Below are positions 36,565 through 47,209 of a stretch of DNA of 64,000 nt, in pieces. Both the position numbers and the translations under genes were made by a program. Below the pieces are notes generated by a model that saw only the letters and a list, made by a program, of their open reading frames with translations, was not told the DNA's origin and made no database searches. The stretch lies in assembly GCA_023053575.1 (NCBI GenBank), contig JAKZAP010000001.1, forward strand, positions 26,740,533-26,804,532. The letters are read 5' to 3'. Source of the stretch: Branchinecta lynchi. Taxonomy: Eukaryota; Arthropoda; Branchiopoda; Anostraca; Branchinectidae. Within the stretch, counting starts at the first letter, position 1. Each line of letters opens with the position of its first letter.

Positions 36565-36756
36565 TGGGACATTTTTCCAATCGTAAACAATTGAAAACAA
36601 TTGGGAACGATCGTAAACAATTGTTTTTTTTACCATTGTAAACAGTTGTTTCCAGTTGTTACCAATCGTAAACAACTGTTTCCGATCGTAAAAAAAACAA
36701 TTGTTTACGATCGTTTCCAATTGTTTTCAATGGTTTACGATTGGAAAAATATCCCA
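36565..36756. mobile_element. near-complete palindrome element with TA duplication
   Basis: TGGGACATTTTTCCAATCG at the left and its near-inverse CGATTGGAAAAATATCCCA at the right, with TA on each side. Almost the whole 192 bp is two inverse arms made of AAACAATTG, CGATCGTAAAC and related words. TA target duplication suggests a Tc1/mariner-type MITE. Confidence 0.8.
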
Positions 36757-37004
36757 TACTATAATGGCTTCAATTATTTACATACGGGGGGGGGGGGTCG
36801 TAGACAATCCCCCCCCCCCCGCCCCTGACGTGGAAGATGATGAGGTGTCAACCTCAGAGTCTTTCATTCCCCCTTTGTATATGATAAAGTGCATATTTGT
36901 CAGCGTAGAAAGCGCTCCCGTAACCTTGGAGAATCCTACTTTGTAGTGATTGGACTCCTAATGAAAACCTATCCAAGTAGAAAATTAATCACTTAATTTT
37001 CTAG

Positions 37005-37046
37005 GGAGATGGAGTAGGAGCTGGTGATACAAGCTTTGGCACCGTG
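37005..37046 (+). CDS. putative collagen exon E (interruption exon)
   Basis: Forty-two nucleotides between TTTTCTAG and GTAAGT encode GDGVGAGDTSFGTV. It begins as Gly-X-Y but degenerates after three triplets, and exon F starts VV before resuming GPP, so E-F together form a non-collagenous interruption. Splice sites are good and phase 0 is kept, but the low collagen content makes this the least certain exon. MACIT collagens normally contain such interruptions between their collagen blocks. Confidence 0.6.
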
Positions 37047-37576
37047 GTAAGTTTTGCTGACTGTGACTCTTTTAAAGTTGATGAAATGAAAGTAGGTATA
37101 GTTAGAAATGTAAATTTCCAGTTGGTGAAATGGAAATAGATGCAAATTAAAGGTAGGAATGATTACAAAAAATACTTAGAAAGGTCGCCCCATTTTCTTT
37201 CGATCTACTAGATATCTTCCATCCTTCCTGGAGCATAACGACCTCGTTTAAAAGTTCGGTATAGCTGATTTCTTTTGGGCTGTAACAAGTGGGATCGACT
37301 AAAAAGAGGCACGGCATGACGCAGGAGGCACGAGTAATAAAAGTAGATTAGCCAGTAGTAGAAGAAGACAAGTAAATGAGAGTTTGGAACTCCAGAGCCT
37401 AAAAGAAAGTTAGAGCGTCGTTCTTCTCTGAAGCCTGAAAGGGCCCTTTTAGTTTTCGTGCCTCTTTTTAGTACTCGTGCCTCCCACACTAAATAGCGCC
37501 GTACCGTACCTCTTTTTAGTGGATCCCGTAACATATCCAAGAATATTCACCCGTTGTGGTCCCTGATCATGCGATT

Positions 37577-37690
37577 TAGCGATTTTTTTAGTCTATCTGT
37601 ATTATATATTTTATTTATAACCCACAAATACAGAATGTGGTAGCGGAGTAAAGGGAATAACGCAAAATAATACAAGATAAATAACAGTAT
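37577..37690 (-). repeat. LINE 3' tail, minus orientation
   Basis: Minus strand: TTTACTCCGCTACCACATTC, then GTGGGTTATAAATAAAATAT. Same layout as the plus-strand tails. Confidence 0.65.
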
Positions 37691-38256
37691 TAACACACAC
37701 ACAAATTTAGACATAGTTACTAACTGGGACTGAAAATTCATGAAAAACATCATGTACTCGAAGACCAGGATGACGAGATGTAGATAGTACTGACGCCGAC
37801 ATTTTCTCGAGTGAGTGAATCACATCTTGGACGCCGAACTTCTGAACTAATTTGTGGTTGCGACAGGAACGAGGAAGGTACATACAAAATTTACAGTGAT
37901 CATAGTAACAGGTCTTCAAAGCTTTAGTGTCTTTTTTTCGCAAAATGTGATTTGTTCTTTCTCTTCCATATCTACGAATGGAAAGTAAAACTTAAAGAGT
38001 GGAGTCATAAAATAAAATTTGTCTGTTTGGTCCATTTTAGCACAAAGACAAGACGTGGCAACGAACTGAGCTCAACTAGCAGAGGTCAAGGATAGGTTAT
38101 TCTCGATGAATTGGTGACTAGAATAGGCATTGGTACTTAATTTGTTGTGAAGATGAAGTAAAAGACTTGTTTGCACATAAGTGGGAAGCTAAGCGAATCT
38201 TCCGTCGAGACTGCAAACTCATCGAGTCTCACTCTAACGCGTTCCTTTTAATCTAG

Positions 38257-38361
38257 GTAGTGGGTCCGCCGGGTCCTCCAGGTCCACCTGGACTGACCGG
38301 TCCTCAAGGACCTCCAGGTATCAAAGGAGATCGAGGCTCGGATGGAGCGAAGGGAGAGCCT
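38257..38361 (+). CDS. collagen exon F
   Basis: The acceptor is TTTTAATCTAG and the donor GTAAGT. The 105 nt encode two valines followed by eleven Gly-X-Y triplets, beginning GPPGPPGPPGLTGPQGPPG and ending GAKGEP. A second AG four bases inside the exon would break the frame, so the upstream AG is chosen. The opening GPP triplets favour a stable helix right after the interruption. Confidence 0.9.
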
Positions 38362-38639
38362 GTAAGTTGCCTCTTGATAACTTTCCAAGTGCCACTTCGT
38401 AGAACTTTTCCCGGGCGACCGATTATTGGTAGCCGAAGTGGTTTCAGTTTTCCATGGAATTGCCAAGACAGCAAATAGGAAATCTAAGAAGTGTTTGACA
38501 TTAGGTCCTACTGTCCTTTGTTAGAGCTCGTTTTGGAAGCTTAGTCGCGAATTAAGTTTCATTGTGCGGTTGTAGGAATTAGGGATTCATAAAACGGGTG
38601 AACTGAATTCCCAGTCTTATCGTTATAGTCTCCCCTCAG

Positions 38640-38870
38640 GATTTTGTTATTTGACTCCTTTTTTTGTATTACTAATGTTGACTGGGTGGGAGTTGATATG
38701 AACCTTTACATCCAAATTCATTCCATCATTTATTTCTGGTAATTTCTTGTAAGTGTATTAGTTAAATTGTTTATTGTGTCTGTGTATTTTGTAAATTTGT
38801 ATTCCTTTTCTAGCTTTTAGCTATTCGGATTAAACTTGATTGATTGAAAAAAAAAAAAAAAAAAATCGCG
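38640..38870 (+). repeat. retroposed tail with A21
   Basis: Ends TTAAACTTGATTGATTG followed by 21 A. A plus-strand LINE or SINE 3' end immediately left of the minus-strand LINE insertion. Confidence 0.5.
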
Positions 38871-38898
38871 TACCCAATTTCGCTAATGTACTTTTTTC

Positions 38899-40258
38899 AT
38901 AATATACATGAACAGGTTATACACTAATTAAGCAACTAAATTAAACAAAATATAACAATTTTTTATTCTCACGAAATAACTCCTTCATCAACAAATCTAC
39001 ACACTTTGCATATTATCTGTGCCGATGTACAATCCAAGATGTCTGGAAGCCGCAAATTCCACCCAAGCAGAGACACCCTTAAATCAGAAAGCTCATGACA
39101 CTTGAGCAAAAAGTGCTCCAAGTCATCATTCCCTTCATTACACAATGGGCAGGGTGTCACAAAACTCGATTCTCCATTTTTCCTTTTTTAAAATTTAAGT
39201 TTCCTATGTACTGGTAGGCAATTTGCTCTCAACTGAATCCAATATCTGAGTTACTTATTAGGCAAATTTATTTTAAAAATAATACTCCGCTCCAAAAATA
39301 GATTTTACAGATTTATATAACCCTAGCGGTTCTGACCTTTCAACCGCGCTCCGCCATTGCTGGCTCTCCTGGTCCTCCAAAATCTCGATCACCTTTTTAA
39401 TTATTCCACTGCGTTGTTGGTCCAAGGCCATCATTCCACATAAATGATAGTCTACTTCATCCAGTAGTGCTTTAATCTGGAACGGCCAAGTTCTTTTCTG
39501 ACCTATTTTAAGAAGCTCAATATACGCAGCCTTGACTAATCTAGTTTCTGACATTCCAACTAACTTAAGCCAGAATCTAAGCATCTGGATTAGCCTACAT
39601 TTTCTAATGGAAAATATTCCGAGGTCTCCTTTTAAGCTTGGGAATGTGTTATCTAGTGCAATCCATATACTCGTTTGCAGTACTACAACTGAATCGACTC
39701 TAGCTGCGTGGGGGTATCAAATCCCCACAATTTATCCCTATAATGAAACACTGGCATCACTTTCCATGTAAATATTTGTTTATGCATCTTCAGATCTTGT
39801 AAACGAATTAATGTCTTGTTTCTAAATATTGCTGCTGGTGCTATTTTTCCTATGGTTACCATTTCTTATATATGCGTTTTCATACTTCCATTACTCGATA
39901 AAATAAAAACCCAAGATACTTATATGTTTCACTTATTTTCAATTCTTTACCTCCAAAATAGACATTCTGTTCTTGATCTCCCGTACCCTTAAGATTTTTT
40001 CCTGAAAATTACAACTTCCTTTTTTTGTACATTAATGTTTTTTAGATATTAAATACTCTTCAACCAAATTTAACAAAATCTGTAGTTCGTTTGCCGATTT
40101 TGCCACCAACGCCGTATCGTCAGCAAAAAGCAGTAGCCTACTGACAATTTTATTGAACCTAGGATTACTGTCGGTGCCCATCGCTTTTCCAAATATTCTA
40201 TTAAATCATTAATGAATAACGATAAAATAATGTGTTATTATTAAAAAGTCTAGTATAG
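38899..40258 (-). mobile_element. 5'-truncated non-LTR retrotransposon (LINE) with 23-bp TSD
   Basis: Minus strand, reading from 40258 down: LFINDLIEYL, then LLLFADDTALVAKSANELQ (the catalytic DD of reverse transcriptase, codons at 40116-40121), then about 103 codons beginning MLRFWLKLVGMSETRLVKAA, then the C-terminal zinc-like motif CPLCNEGNDDLEHFLLKC (38969-39160). Frameshifts and stops separate the pieces, so it is dead. The insertion is bounded by a perfect 23-bp direct repeat starting AATTTCGCTAATG (38876-38898, 40259-40281). There is no poly-A. Clade not assigned. Confidence 0.9.
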
Positions 40259-40294
40259 AATTTCGCTAATGTACTTTTTTCTTTCGGTGGTTTG

Positions 40295-40385
40295 GTGGGG
40301 GGGGGGGGGGGGGTAGTACCCTTGCCTTGTCAGTTTACCAAACTGTTTGTCAGCTCACTTTCGACCCCCCCCCCCCCCCCCCTTA
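40295..40385. repeat. paired long G and C homopolymers
   Basis: A run of about 17 G near 40298 and a run of about 17 C near 40366 flank 50 bp. They could pair to form a large hairpin, and G runs may stall polymerases or form quadruplexes. Confidence 0.7.
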
Positions 40386-40514
40386 ATCTTTAGCAATTCA
40401 CGCTTCAGGCGATGTCTCCCCGCAAAGTTAGGTAGGGAATGGGAAGGACCTTTTGTTCGCTCTGAGATTTATTTTGGAAATCTTTTGTCTGATTTTTTTT
40501 TTCCTTTTTTTCAG

Positions 40515-40559
40515 GGTTTGAAAGCTGACAAAGGAGAGCCAGGTCCGATAGGTTTGCCG
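40515..40559 (+). CDS. collagen exon G
   Basis: Forty-five nucleotides encode GLKADKGEPGPIGLP. The acceptor is a long T tract ending TTTTTTTCAG and the donor GTGAGT. The second triplet is ADK, a second Gly-to-Ala interruption like AER in exon A. Phase 0 at both ends. It lies 256 bp downstream of a LINE insertion. Confidence 0.85.
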
Positions 40560-40859
40560 GTGAGTTGAACTTTCCCCACCTTCGGATATTATCGAAAATT
40601 GCCTTTTTCATAGAAAGCAATGTTGCCAAATTGGGATATTCTAGGCCAAATTGGTTTATTTGGGGGCTCGTATAAAGAGTTTTGCAACTGGCTTATTTCT
40701 TAAAAACTGGGAAATAAACAGTATTAAGAATAGAAGTTGACATGACTAAAGAAATTTGTCGATTGGTACCTGGAAATTTAAAGAATATCTTAAACCGTCG
40801 AAATAGATATTAAAATTTTGAAATTTAAAGTTTGTAGGACTATTATTTAGGCAAGAGTC

Positions 40860-40985
40860 CTCTTCAAGATCAAAGGAACTTTAACAAGGTCATTTTCCAG
40901 CTTGAACGTCTTGAGACTGAACAGGACCCTTGCCAAGAAGGGCAGAAATATAGCTCTACTAAAAATACAGCTGACGTATCTGTTT
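40860..40985 (+). repeat. hammerhead-like dispersed motif with inverse arm
   Basis: Left AAGAGTCCTCTTCAAGATCA; right CTGAACAGGACCCTTGCCAA, then GAAGGGCAGAAATATAG and CAGCTGACGTATC. Same arrangement as 59441-59802. Confidence 0.5.
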
Positions 40986-41129
40986 AGCACTATCAGTTAC
41001 AAATCAGCCAGGAATGTTAAAATAATTAAATAAGACAAAAGAACTAATAAAAAAATTCAGAGTAGCCTACTAGGTATGAAAAACACATAAAAATAAAACT
41101 AGCTCATATTTTTTTAAATTAATTTCCAA

Positions 41130-41300
41130 GAGAGTCTTAGAGCTTGAGAGAGTATTTGACGGTGAAATATTCCCTCGGCTCAAGCTGACTGCGAATCATA
41201 TTCGCAGTTAGAATGCAATTAGAATATTCTCAAGCTAGAATCATATTCGCAGTCAGCTTGGGCGGAAAATTTTGCTTGAGAGAGTTTCATAGGATTAAAT
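41130..41300. repeat. inverted-repeat cluster around CAAGCTGACTGCGAAT
   Basis: CTCAAGCTGACTGCGAATCA at 41199 and the inverse ATTCGCAGTCAGCTTGG near 41247; GCTTGAGAGAGT occurs at both edges. Related to the termini at 27630, 47585 and 59780. Confidence 0.55.
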
Positions 41301-41399
41301 ACTCTTTCGGTTTCGTCCCAAGTTACTTGGAAACATGTTAAACAGTGTCTCAAAACTGAAAAGGGTCGTAGTTAGGATATTGCTAGAAGAAATTGCATG

Positions 41400-41500
41400 T
41401 TCCTTTCTTCTAAAAACAGCTTGAAGAGGACCGTTTCCAAAAAGGGCCGAAGTTTCGTTGACGAAGACCGTAGCTGACTTTTCCGTTTTGAGCAATTGTT
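41400..41500 (+). repeat. hammerhead-like dispersed motif
   Basis: CAGCTTGAAGAGGACCGTTT, then CCAAAAAGGGCCGAAG and CCGTAGCTGAC. CTGANGA is damaged to TTGAAGA. Confidence 0.45.
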
Positions 41501-41760
41501 TAATACTTCCCAATCATTTTCGTACCGCGTAGTCTACCCCTAATCAGGGTTCAAAAAGGTTGTGTACCCTTTTTTTCGACGAATCGTTGTTTTACGATTT
41601 TTGTACCACGATCAGAACGTCAAGAAGACGATATTTATTGTCATCAGTGATAAGCATGTAAATCTGACATTGCGAACGATGGGGTATCTGATCTTGAGGA
41701 CAATGAAACTGAGTTAGGAGACTCAAAAACGGTTAAAGCGAGATTTTAAACCAATACACT

Positions 41761-44700
41761 AGACCTACGTTGCCCGGGCAACGTGAAGTGTTGCGGCAAC
41801 CCTTGTCCGGCTTCGCCGGCTAAAATGTTGCGAGAGCAACACTTTGGTTTTGTTTCTTCGCTGTCGGTTCAATGCTGAAATTGTCAACTTATCGAAGCTT
41901 TTAAAACGGTATGTTCTAAAAAGAATAATCACATAATCAAAAGCTGTTCTTTAGCGTTGTAAAACCAACAACAAAACAATATCGGAAGAAGGCTATCCGT
42001 AACATTTCAGGATTAAAATACCATAGATGACACTATTAATTATTACACAACTACCTTATTGTTTTACATTACCGTATCGTTTGTACCCGTTGCGTAAACA
42101 GTTAATCCTAGGTTATAGCGACAGACCATCGATACAAACTTTCTTACTGTCACATATACAGAAATCGAATACAATGTGCACCAATTTTCAAAAATTTCTA
42201 GCCCCTCGTGAACCGATCTTACTTACAAGTCCGTCTCCCGTGATTGACATCAAATTCACCGGAAACAAATAATGGATACACCAGCTATCAAAAGTTGCAA
42301 ACCCCTCATCGCTGAAGATGATTATAGCATAAAAGCCGATTATTACTTACAAGTCCCATGCATGTCTTACAATTGGGAACAAAAATTGTTCTTACCATCG
42401 AATACACCTGAGACAAATAACAGGTATACCAACTAGCAAAAGCTGCAAACTCCTCGTTGCCGAAGATGGTTATGAGCTAACAGTCGACTGTTGCTTACAG
42501 TCGACTGTTGCTTACAAGTCCCTTACATGTCTCACAACTGGTATCGCCTATTTTTGGTTTTAGTGTGTACCTTACTCCTGAAGTTGTCAATCCCTTGAAA
42601 CTTTCAAACTGGTTTATCTCATGAAGGATTTTTGTTCAAAAAAATTGATGGCATATATTTTGATCAGCTCTTCAAGGGCTATCGATTGCCCTAACCACAA
42701 CAAAAGCATATCGGAAAAAGGGACTAAATTGACTTTGCAGTCAGTTGAATTTTATCCTTTTCAATCGTAGACATCGTGAAGGATGAAAACTTGGAATAAT
42801 ATCCTATATAATCTAGTTGTTATTATAAAGCTATCCGTAACTTTTTAGGATTAAAATACCATAGATGACACTATTAATTATTACGAAACTACCTTGTTTT
42901 ACATTACAGTATCGTTTGTACCCGTTGCGTTAACAGTAAATCCTAGGTTACAGCGATAGACCAACGATACAAACTTTCTTACCGTCAGATTTATATAAAT
43001 CGAATACAATGTACAACAATTTGCACAAATTTCTAGCCCCTCGTGCACCGATTCTACTGACAAGTCCCTTTCCCGTGATAGACATCAAGTTCACCGGATA
43101 AAAATAATGGGTACACCGACTAGCAAAAGTTGCAAACCCCTCATCGCTGAAGATTTGTGTAGCATAACAGCCGATTATTACTTACAAGTCCCTTGCATGT
43201 TTTACATTTGGGAACCAAATTGTTCATCAAATGACAGGTACGCCAACTAGCGAGAGCTGCAAACCCCTCATTGCCGAAGATGATTATGAGCTAACAGTCG
43301 CCTGTCGCGTACAAGTCCCCTAAATGGCTCACAACTGGTATCGCCTATTTTTGGTTTCAGTGTGTACCTTACTACTGAAGTTGTCAACCCCTTGAAACTT
43401 TCAAACTGGTGTATCTCATAAAGGAATTTTTTTTTAGCAAAAAATTGATGTCATATACTTTGATCAGCTCATCAGCGGCTATCGATTGCCGTCGAAGTTG
43501 AACTCTATCCTTTTCAATCGTAGATATCGTGACGGATGAAAACTTGGAACAATATCTTATATAATCTAGTTGATATTATAAAGCTATCCGTAACTTTTCA
43601 GGATTAAAATACCATAGATGACACTATTAATTATTACAAAATTACCTTATTGTTTTACATTACCGTATCGTTTGTAGCCGTTGCGTAAACAGTTAATCCT
43701 AGGTTATAGCGATAGACCATCGATACAAACTTTCTTACTGTCATATTTACAGAAATCTAATACAATGTGCACCAATTTTCAAAAATTTCTAGCCCCTCGT
43801 GAACCGATTCTTACTTACAAGTCCGTCTCCCGTGATTGACATCAAATTCACCGGAAACAAATAATGGATATACCAGCTATCAAAAGTTGCAAGCCCCTCA
43901 TCGCTGACGATGATTATAGCATAAGCTTTTTAAACGGGATGTTCTAAAAAAATTAATCATATGATCAAAAGGTATTCTTCAGCGTTGTAAAAACAACAAC
44001 AAAATAATATAGGAAGAAGGGACTAAATTAACTTTGCAGTCAGTTGTACTTTATCCTTTTCAATCGTAGACATCGTGACGGATGAAAACTTGGAACAATA
44101 TCTTATATAATCTAGTTGGTAATAGAAAGCTATCCGTAACTTTTCAGGATTAAAATACCATAGATGACACTATTAATTATTATGAAACTACCTCATTGCT
44201 TTACATTTTCGTTTGTATCCGTTGTGTAAACAGTTAATCCTCGGTTACATTGATAGACCATCGACACAAACTTTCTTACCGTCAGATTTATAGAAATCGA
44301 ATACAATGTGCACCCATTTGCAAAAATTCCTAGCCCCTCGTGAACCGATTCCTACTTACAAGTCCCTCTCCCGTGATATACATTAAGTTAACCGGAAACA
44401 AGTAATGGGTACGCCAGCTAGGAAAAGCTGCAAACCCATCATCGCAGAAGATGATTGTAGCATAACAGCCGATTATTACTTCCAAGTCCCTTGCATATCT
44501 TACCATTGGGAACCAAAGTGTTCTTACCATCGAATACACCGGAAACAAATAACAGGTATACCAACTAGCAAAAGCTGCAAACCCCTCATTACCGAATATG
44601 ATTATGGGCTAACAGTCTACTGTTGCTTAAAAGTCCCCTATATGTATCATAACTGGTATCGCCTATCTTTGGTTTCAATGTTCCTTACTATGAAGTTGTC

Positions 44701-45340
44701 AACCCCTTTGAAATTTTCAAACTGGTGTATCTCACGAAGGAATTTTTGATCAGCTCATCAATGGCTATCGATTGCCGTCGAAAAAAAAAATTCTACCTGT
44801 CTTAGTTCAAAAGTTGACTTTTTTGCCGTAGGCCAACTTTCTAAAGTCACGACTTAGAAAGGAGCAAAGGACAAGCTCTAGTTTCTTTAGCAATGAGAGA
44901 ACTTTTAAAGTTTAAGAGGCACATCTGATACCGTTACTCTACCACAAACCAAAGTGCAAAAAAAAAAATTTATAAACTCAGCTGAAATCGTCGCAGACAT
45001 GGACAGAAACAATAGATGGCAGCACTTTCGGACCCGTGGGAAAAAAGTCCTCTCTGACATAGGCTATACAACTCCACTTCACTTCGCAAACCGTAGGCTC
45101 TGGCTCGAGGACAAGCAAAAACCATCCTTATTGGCCCAGGCAAGAGTTCTACGGAGCTTTCCAAAATGTAATGTCATATTCATCAATCCGGCCTAAGGTC
45201 CACACTTTCCGTAAAAACCGCACAGGTTAGACCCTTCTCAGTTATCAGGAATAAAATGAAATCGGAGTCATAGGAAAAAAAAAAAAAAAAAAAAAAAACG
45301 AGGACAAAACCAAAGTTTTGCTCTCGCAACACAATTAACC
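41761..45340. repeat. large repeat block: hairpin-rich edge plus a four-unit tandem array
   Basis: The left edge has a perfect 18-bp palindrome ACGTTGCCCGGGCAACGT (41767-41784), then hairpins CCGGCTTCGCCGG (41807-41819) and GTTGCGAGAGCAAC (41827-41840). Long units beginning GATTAAAATACCATAGATGA start at 42011, 42849, 43602 and 44148, i.e. 838, 753 and 546 bp apart. Each contains a pair of about 150-bp sub-repeats around AGTTGCAAACCCCTCATCG. The right edge (about 45305-45336) has the inverse of the left, CAAAACCAAAGTTTTGCTCT then CGCAACAC, next to a 25-base A tract. No transposase recognised. Confidence 0.75.
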
Positions 45341-45668
45341 TGATTTTGGGACCTCCGCTTACCCCTTGCGAGGGTCTTTAGTACCACCGATTGGGAACCA
45401 TTGGTTTAATATACATTTCGTAGGGTTTGTTTTGCAGAGGGGCTTGTTTTCAAAAGTTGCGGCTTATTTTCAAGCAAGATCTGGCAACATTGTCTGGAAA
45501 AATCTCTTCTTGGAAGATCTCCGAGAAAGATGAGAAATGACAACAATAAATCCATGTGAAAAGAAAAATTCCCCTATCGCCCGTGGCGCGAACGGGAGAT
45601 TATCTTTTCCTCGACGGGGACCATGGTTTAATGACGTGGCTTATCTTAACGAGGTTTTTCCCTTATAG

Positions 45669-45731
45669 GGTCCAATGGGACTTCGTGGCGAGCCGGGAAG
45701 ACCTGGAGAAACGGGGCGGCCTGGCCCGTTG
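45669..45731 (+). CDS. collagen exon H
   Basis: Sixty-three nucleotides, seven uninterrupted triplets GPMGLRGEPGRPGETGRPG plus PL. The acceptor is CCCTTATAG and the donor GTAAGA. Phase 0. Only 114 bp separate it from exon I, by far the shortest intron in the visible gene. Confidence 0.88.
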
Positions 45732-45845
45732 GTAAGATGTTAAGGTGATAGGTTTAGCTAACACCCTGCTTTGCTGCTCACCCTCCCTAAGTTATGCTTA
45801 CTAAATTGGTGTTGTTGGCTAACTTCAGTTTCGTTTTGCTTTCAG

Positions 45846-45872
45846 GGTCAAATTGGCAACGACGGGATGAAG
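45846..45872 (+). CDS. collagen micro-exon I
   Basis: A 27-nt exon encoding GQIGNDGMK, three Gly-X-Y triplets. The acceptor is TTTGCTTTCAG and the donor GTAGAC, less canonical at +4 to +6. Frame and phase 0 fit both neighbours. Being 27 nt and in frame, it could be skipped without disturbing the rest of the chain. Confidence 0.72.
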
Positions 45873-46674
45873 GTAGACAGTCTGTTTTTTATTTTATTTT
45901 CGGGAGTGCAAAAGCTTTACCCTTTTCGTGAATGTAGTGTGTGTTGTGTTCTACCCGGAGTAACCACGGGTGGATTCTGGAGATCCCTGCCAAAAATACC
46001 CTTGTATCCCGTCCCCCTCACAAACACAGTCAGGATTCCCTTATCGGACATGTCTAGATGGTACTTACAGTTTATTTCAGTTTAATTCACTTCAGTTTAT
46101 TTCTAACCCATCAAAAAAGCACTGAGGGATGTAGCCCCAGTGACAAGAGCAAAAAAAAAAGGTCCACTCAGGTAGACAAATGTTACACTAAACGTAACAC
46201 AGCGGAACTAAAAATTACACGAACAGGGAGCACCACGTTTGCTTTTTTAAGTTTGCTAGCGGAAGATTTAAATCTTCCACTCTTTCATCGATGATCTTTG
46301 CAGACAGAACCAATTGAAATTTCTGTGCAATAAAGAATTAACGGTCCAGGGGTCAAATGTCGCAGATACTTGGCAAATTTAAATAGATCCAATGTACATT
46401 TTTCTTATTAGAAGTTCAAAAGAATTGCAAATGGGGGGCATAGCAAGAAAATATTGCACAGTTAGACTGTTGAAAAGTTATATTTTATTTCTATGTATTC
46501 TTGTCTATTTTTCAGAATTAAAATACCTCACATAAATACAAAATAAATATATCTTTTTTTTGCTAATTTACCGCGCAGACTCTGTTAATTGCCTAAGGGC
46601 CCGGGATCTATATGTCCTGGCCAGAGCATACTCCCCACAAATAGTAATAATTATCTTCATGCAATTTCACCATT

Positions 46675-46745
46675 ATAATAATAATAATAATATTGTATTT
46701 AAAGCCTTAGGGCCATATACATACAACAAAACAAAAAACTTCATC
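46675..46745 (-). repeat. ATA microsatellite plus GGGCCATATACA LINE-like tail
   Basis: AATAATAATAATAATATTGT, then TTAGGGCCATATACATACAA and A/C-rich sequence. Confidence 0.5.
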
Positions 46746-46937
46746 ATTACTTCTAATATATCACTACATAAACTAATTATATTATTAATATATTATTTTC
46801 AAGTTAGATCAGCTATTAAAATTCGAATTTCTTGCTCCAGTTTTGAAACTACTGTTGTAGAGTAAAATTTAATTTAAAACTGACTTTCACGGCAAAGATC
46901 TTGAAAATGCATTTCGCATATATAACATATAGCGCCA

Positions 46938-47206
46938 ACATAACAAAAGTAATTATTAGTCACTATTATCGTTCCAACCTCAGGAAAAGCTACTACGCTG
47001 ACTTTTCCGTTCTTCTCGAAATAGTGACTATTAGTTAATATTTCGAGAAGGACGGTAACCACGCATCTCTGTAACGGGATTGGTCGAATTTGCCCGTGGC
47101 ATGATCTTTTGCTGGAAAAAAGATAAATCGTTCCAGCATTGTCGGCAAAAAGCACGAATTCGTGACTTCATGCGTAGTAACTATGATAAGTAGGGTGGAA
47201 CACGCT
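46938..47206. mobile_element. Harbinger-like MITE, copy 4, left end truncated
   Basis: Interior ATTATTAGTCACTATTATCG and GCGTAGTAACTATGATAAGT; right end TAGGGTGGAACACGCT. The left terminus GAGCGTGTTCC is missing. Confidence 0.8.
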
Positions 47207-47209
47207 AAT

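Larger units (their letters stand above)
19095..37004 (+). other. large intron D-E (17.9 kb)
   Basis: No Gly-X-Y exon with splice sites was found here by reading. It is filled with LINE remnants, tandem arrays (22.8-24.3 kb, 29.1-29.55 kb, 34.6-35.35 kb), TTAA-flanked elements near 25 kb, and hAT- and Harbinger-like MITEs, listed separately. Exons of 27-45 nt could be hidden. Confidence 0.6.

Noticed and set aside
38248..38466. Minus-strand ORF opposite exon F
   Set aside because: It is the antisense shadow of a Gly-X-Y exon; repetitive GGNCCN sequence opens the opposite frame.
44405..44749. 114-codon ORF in the tandem array
   Set aside because: The frame is interrupted in sister repeat units, so it is better described as a repeat property.
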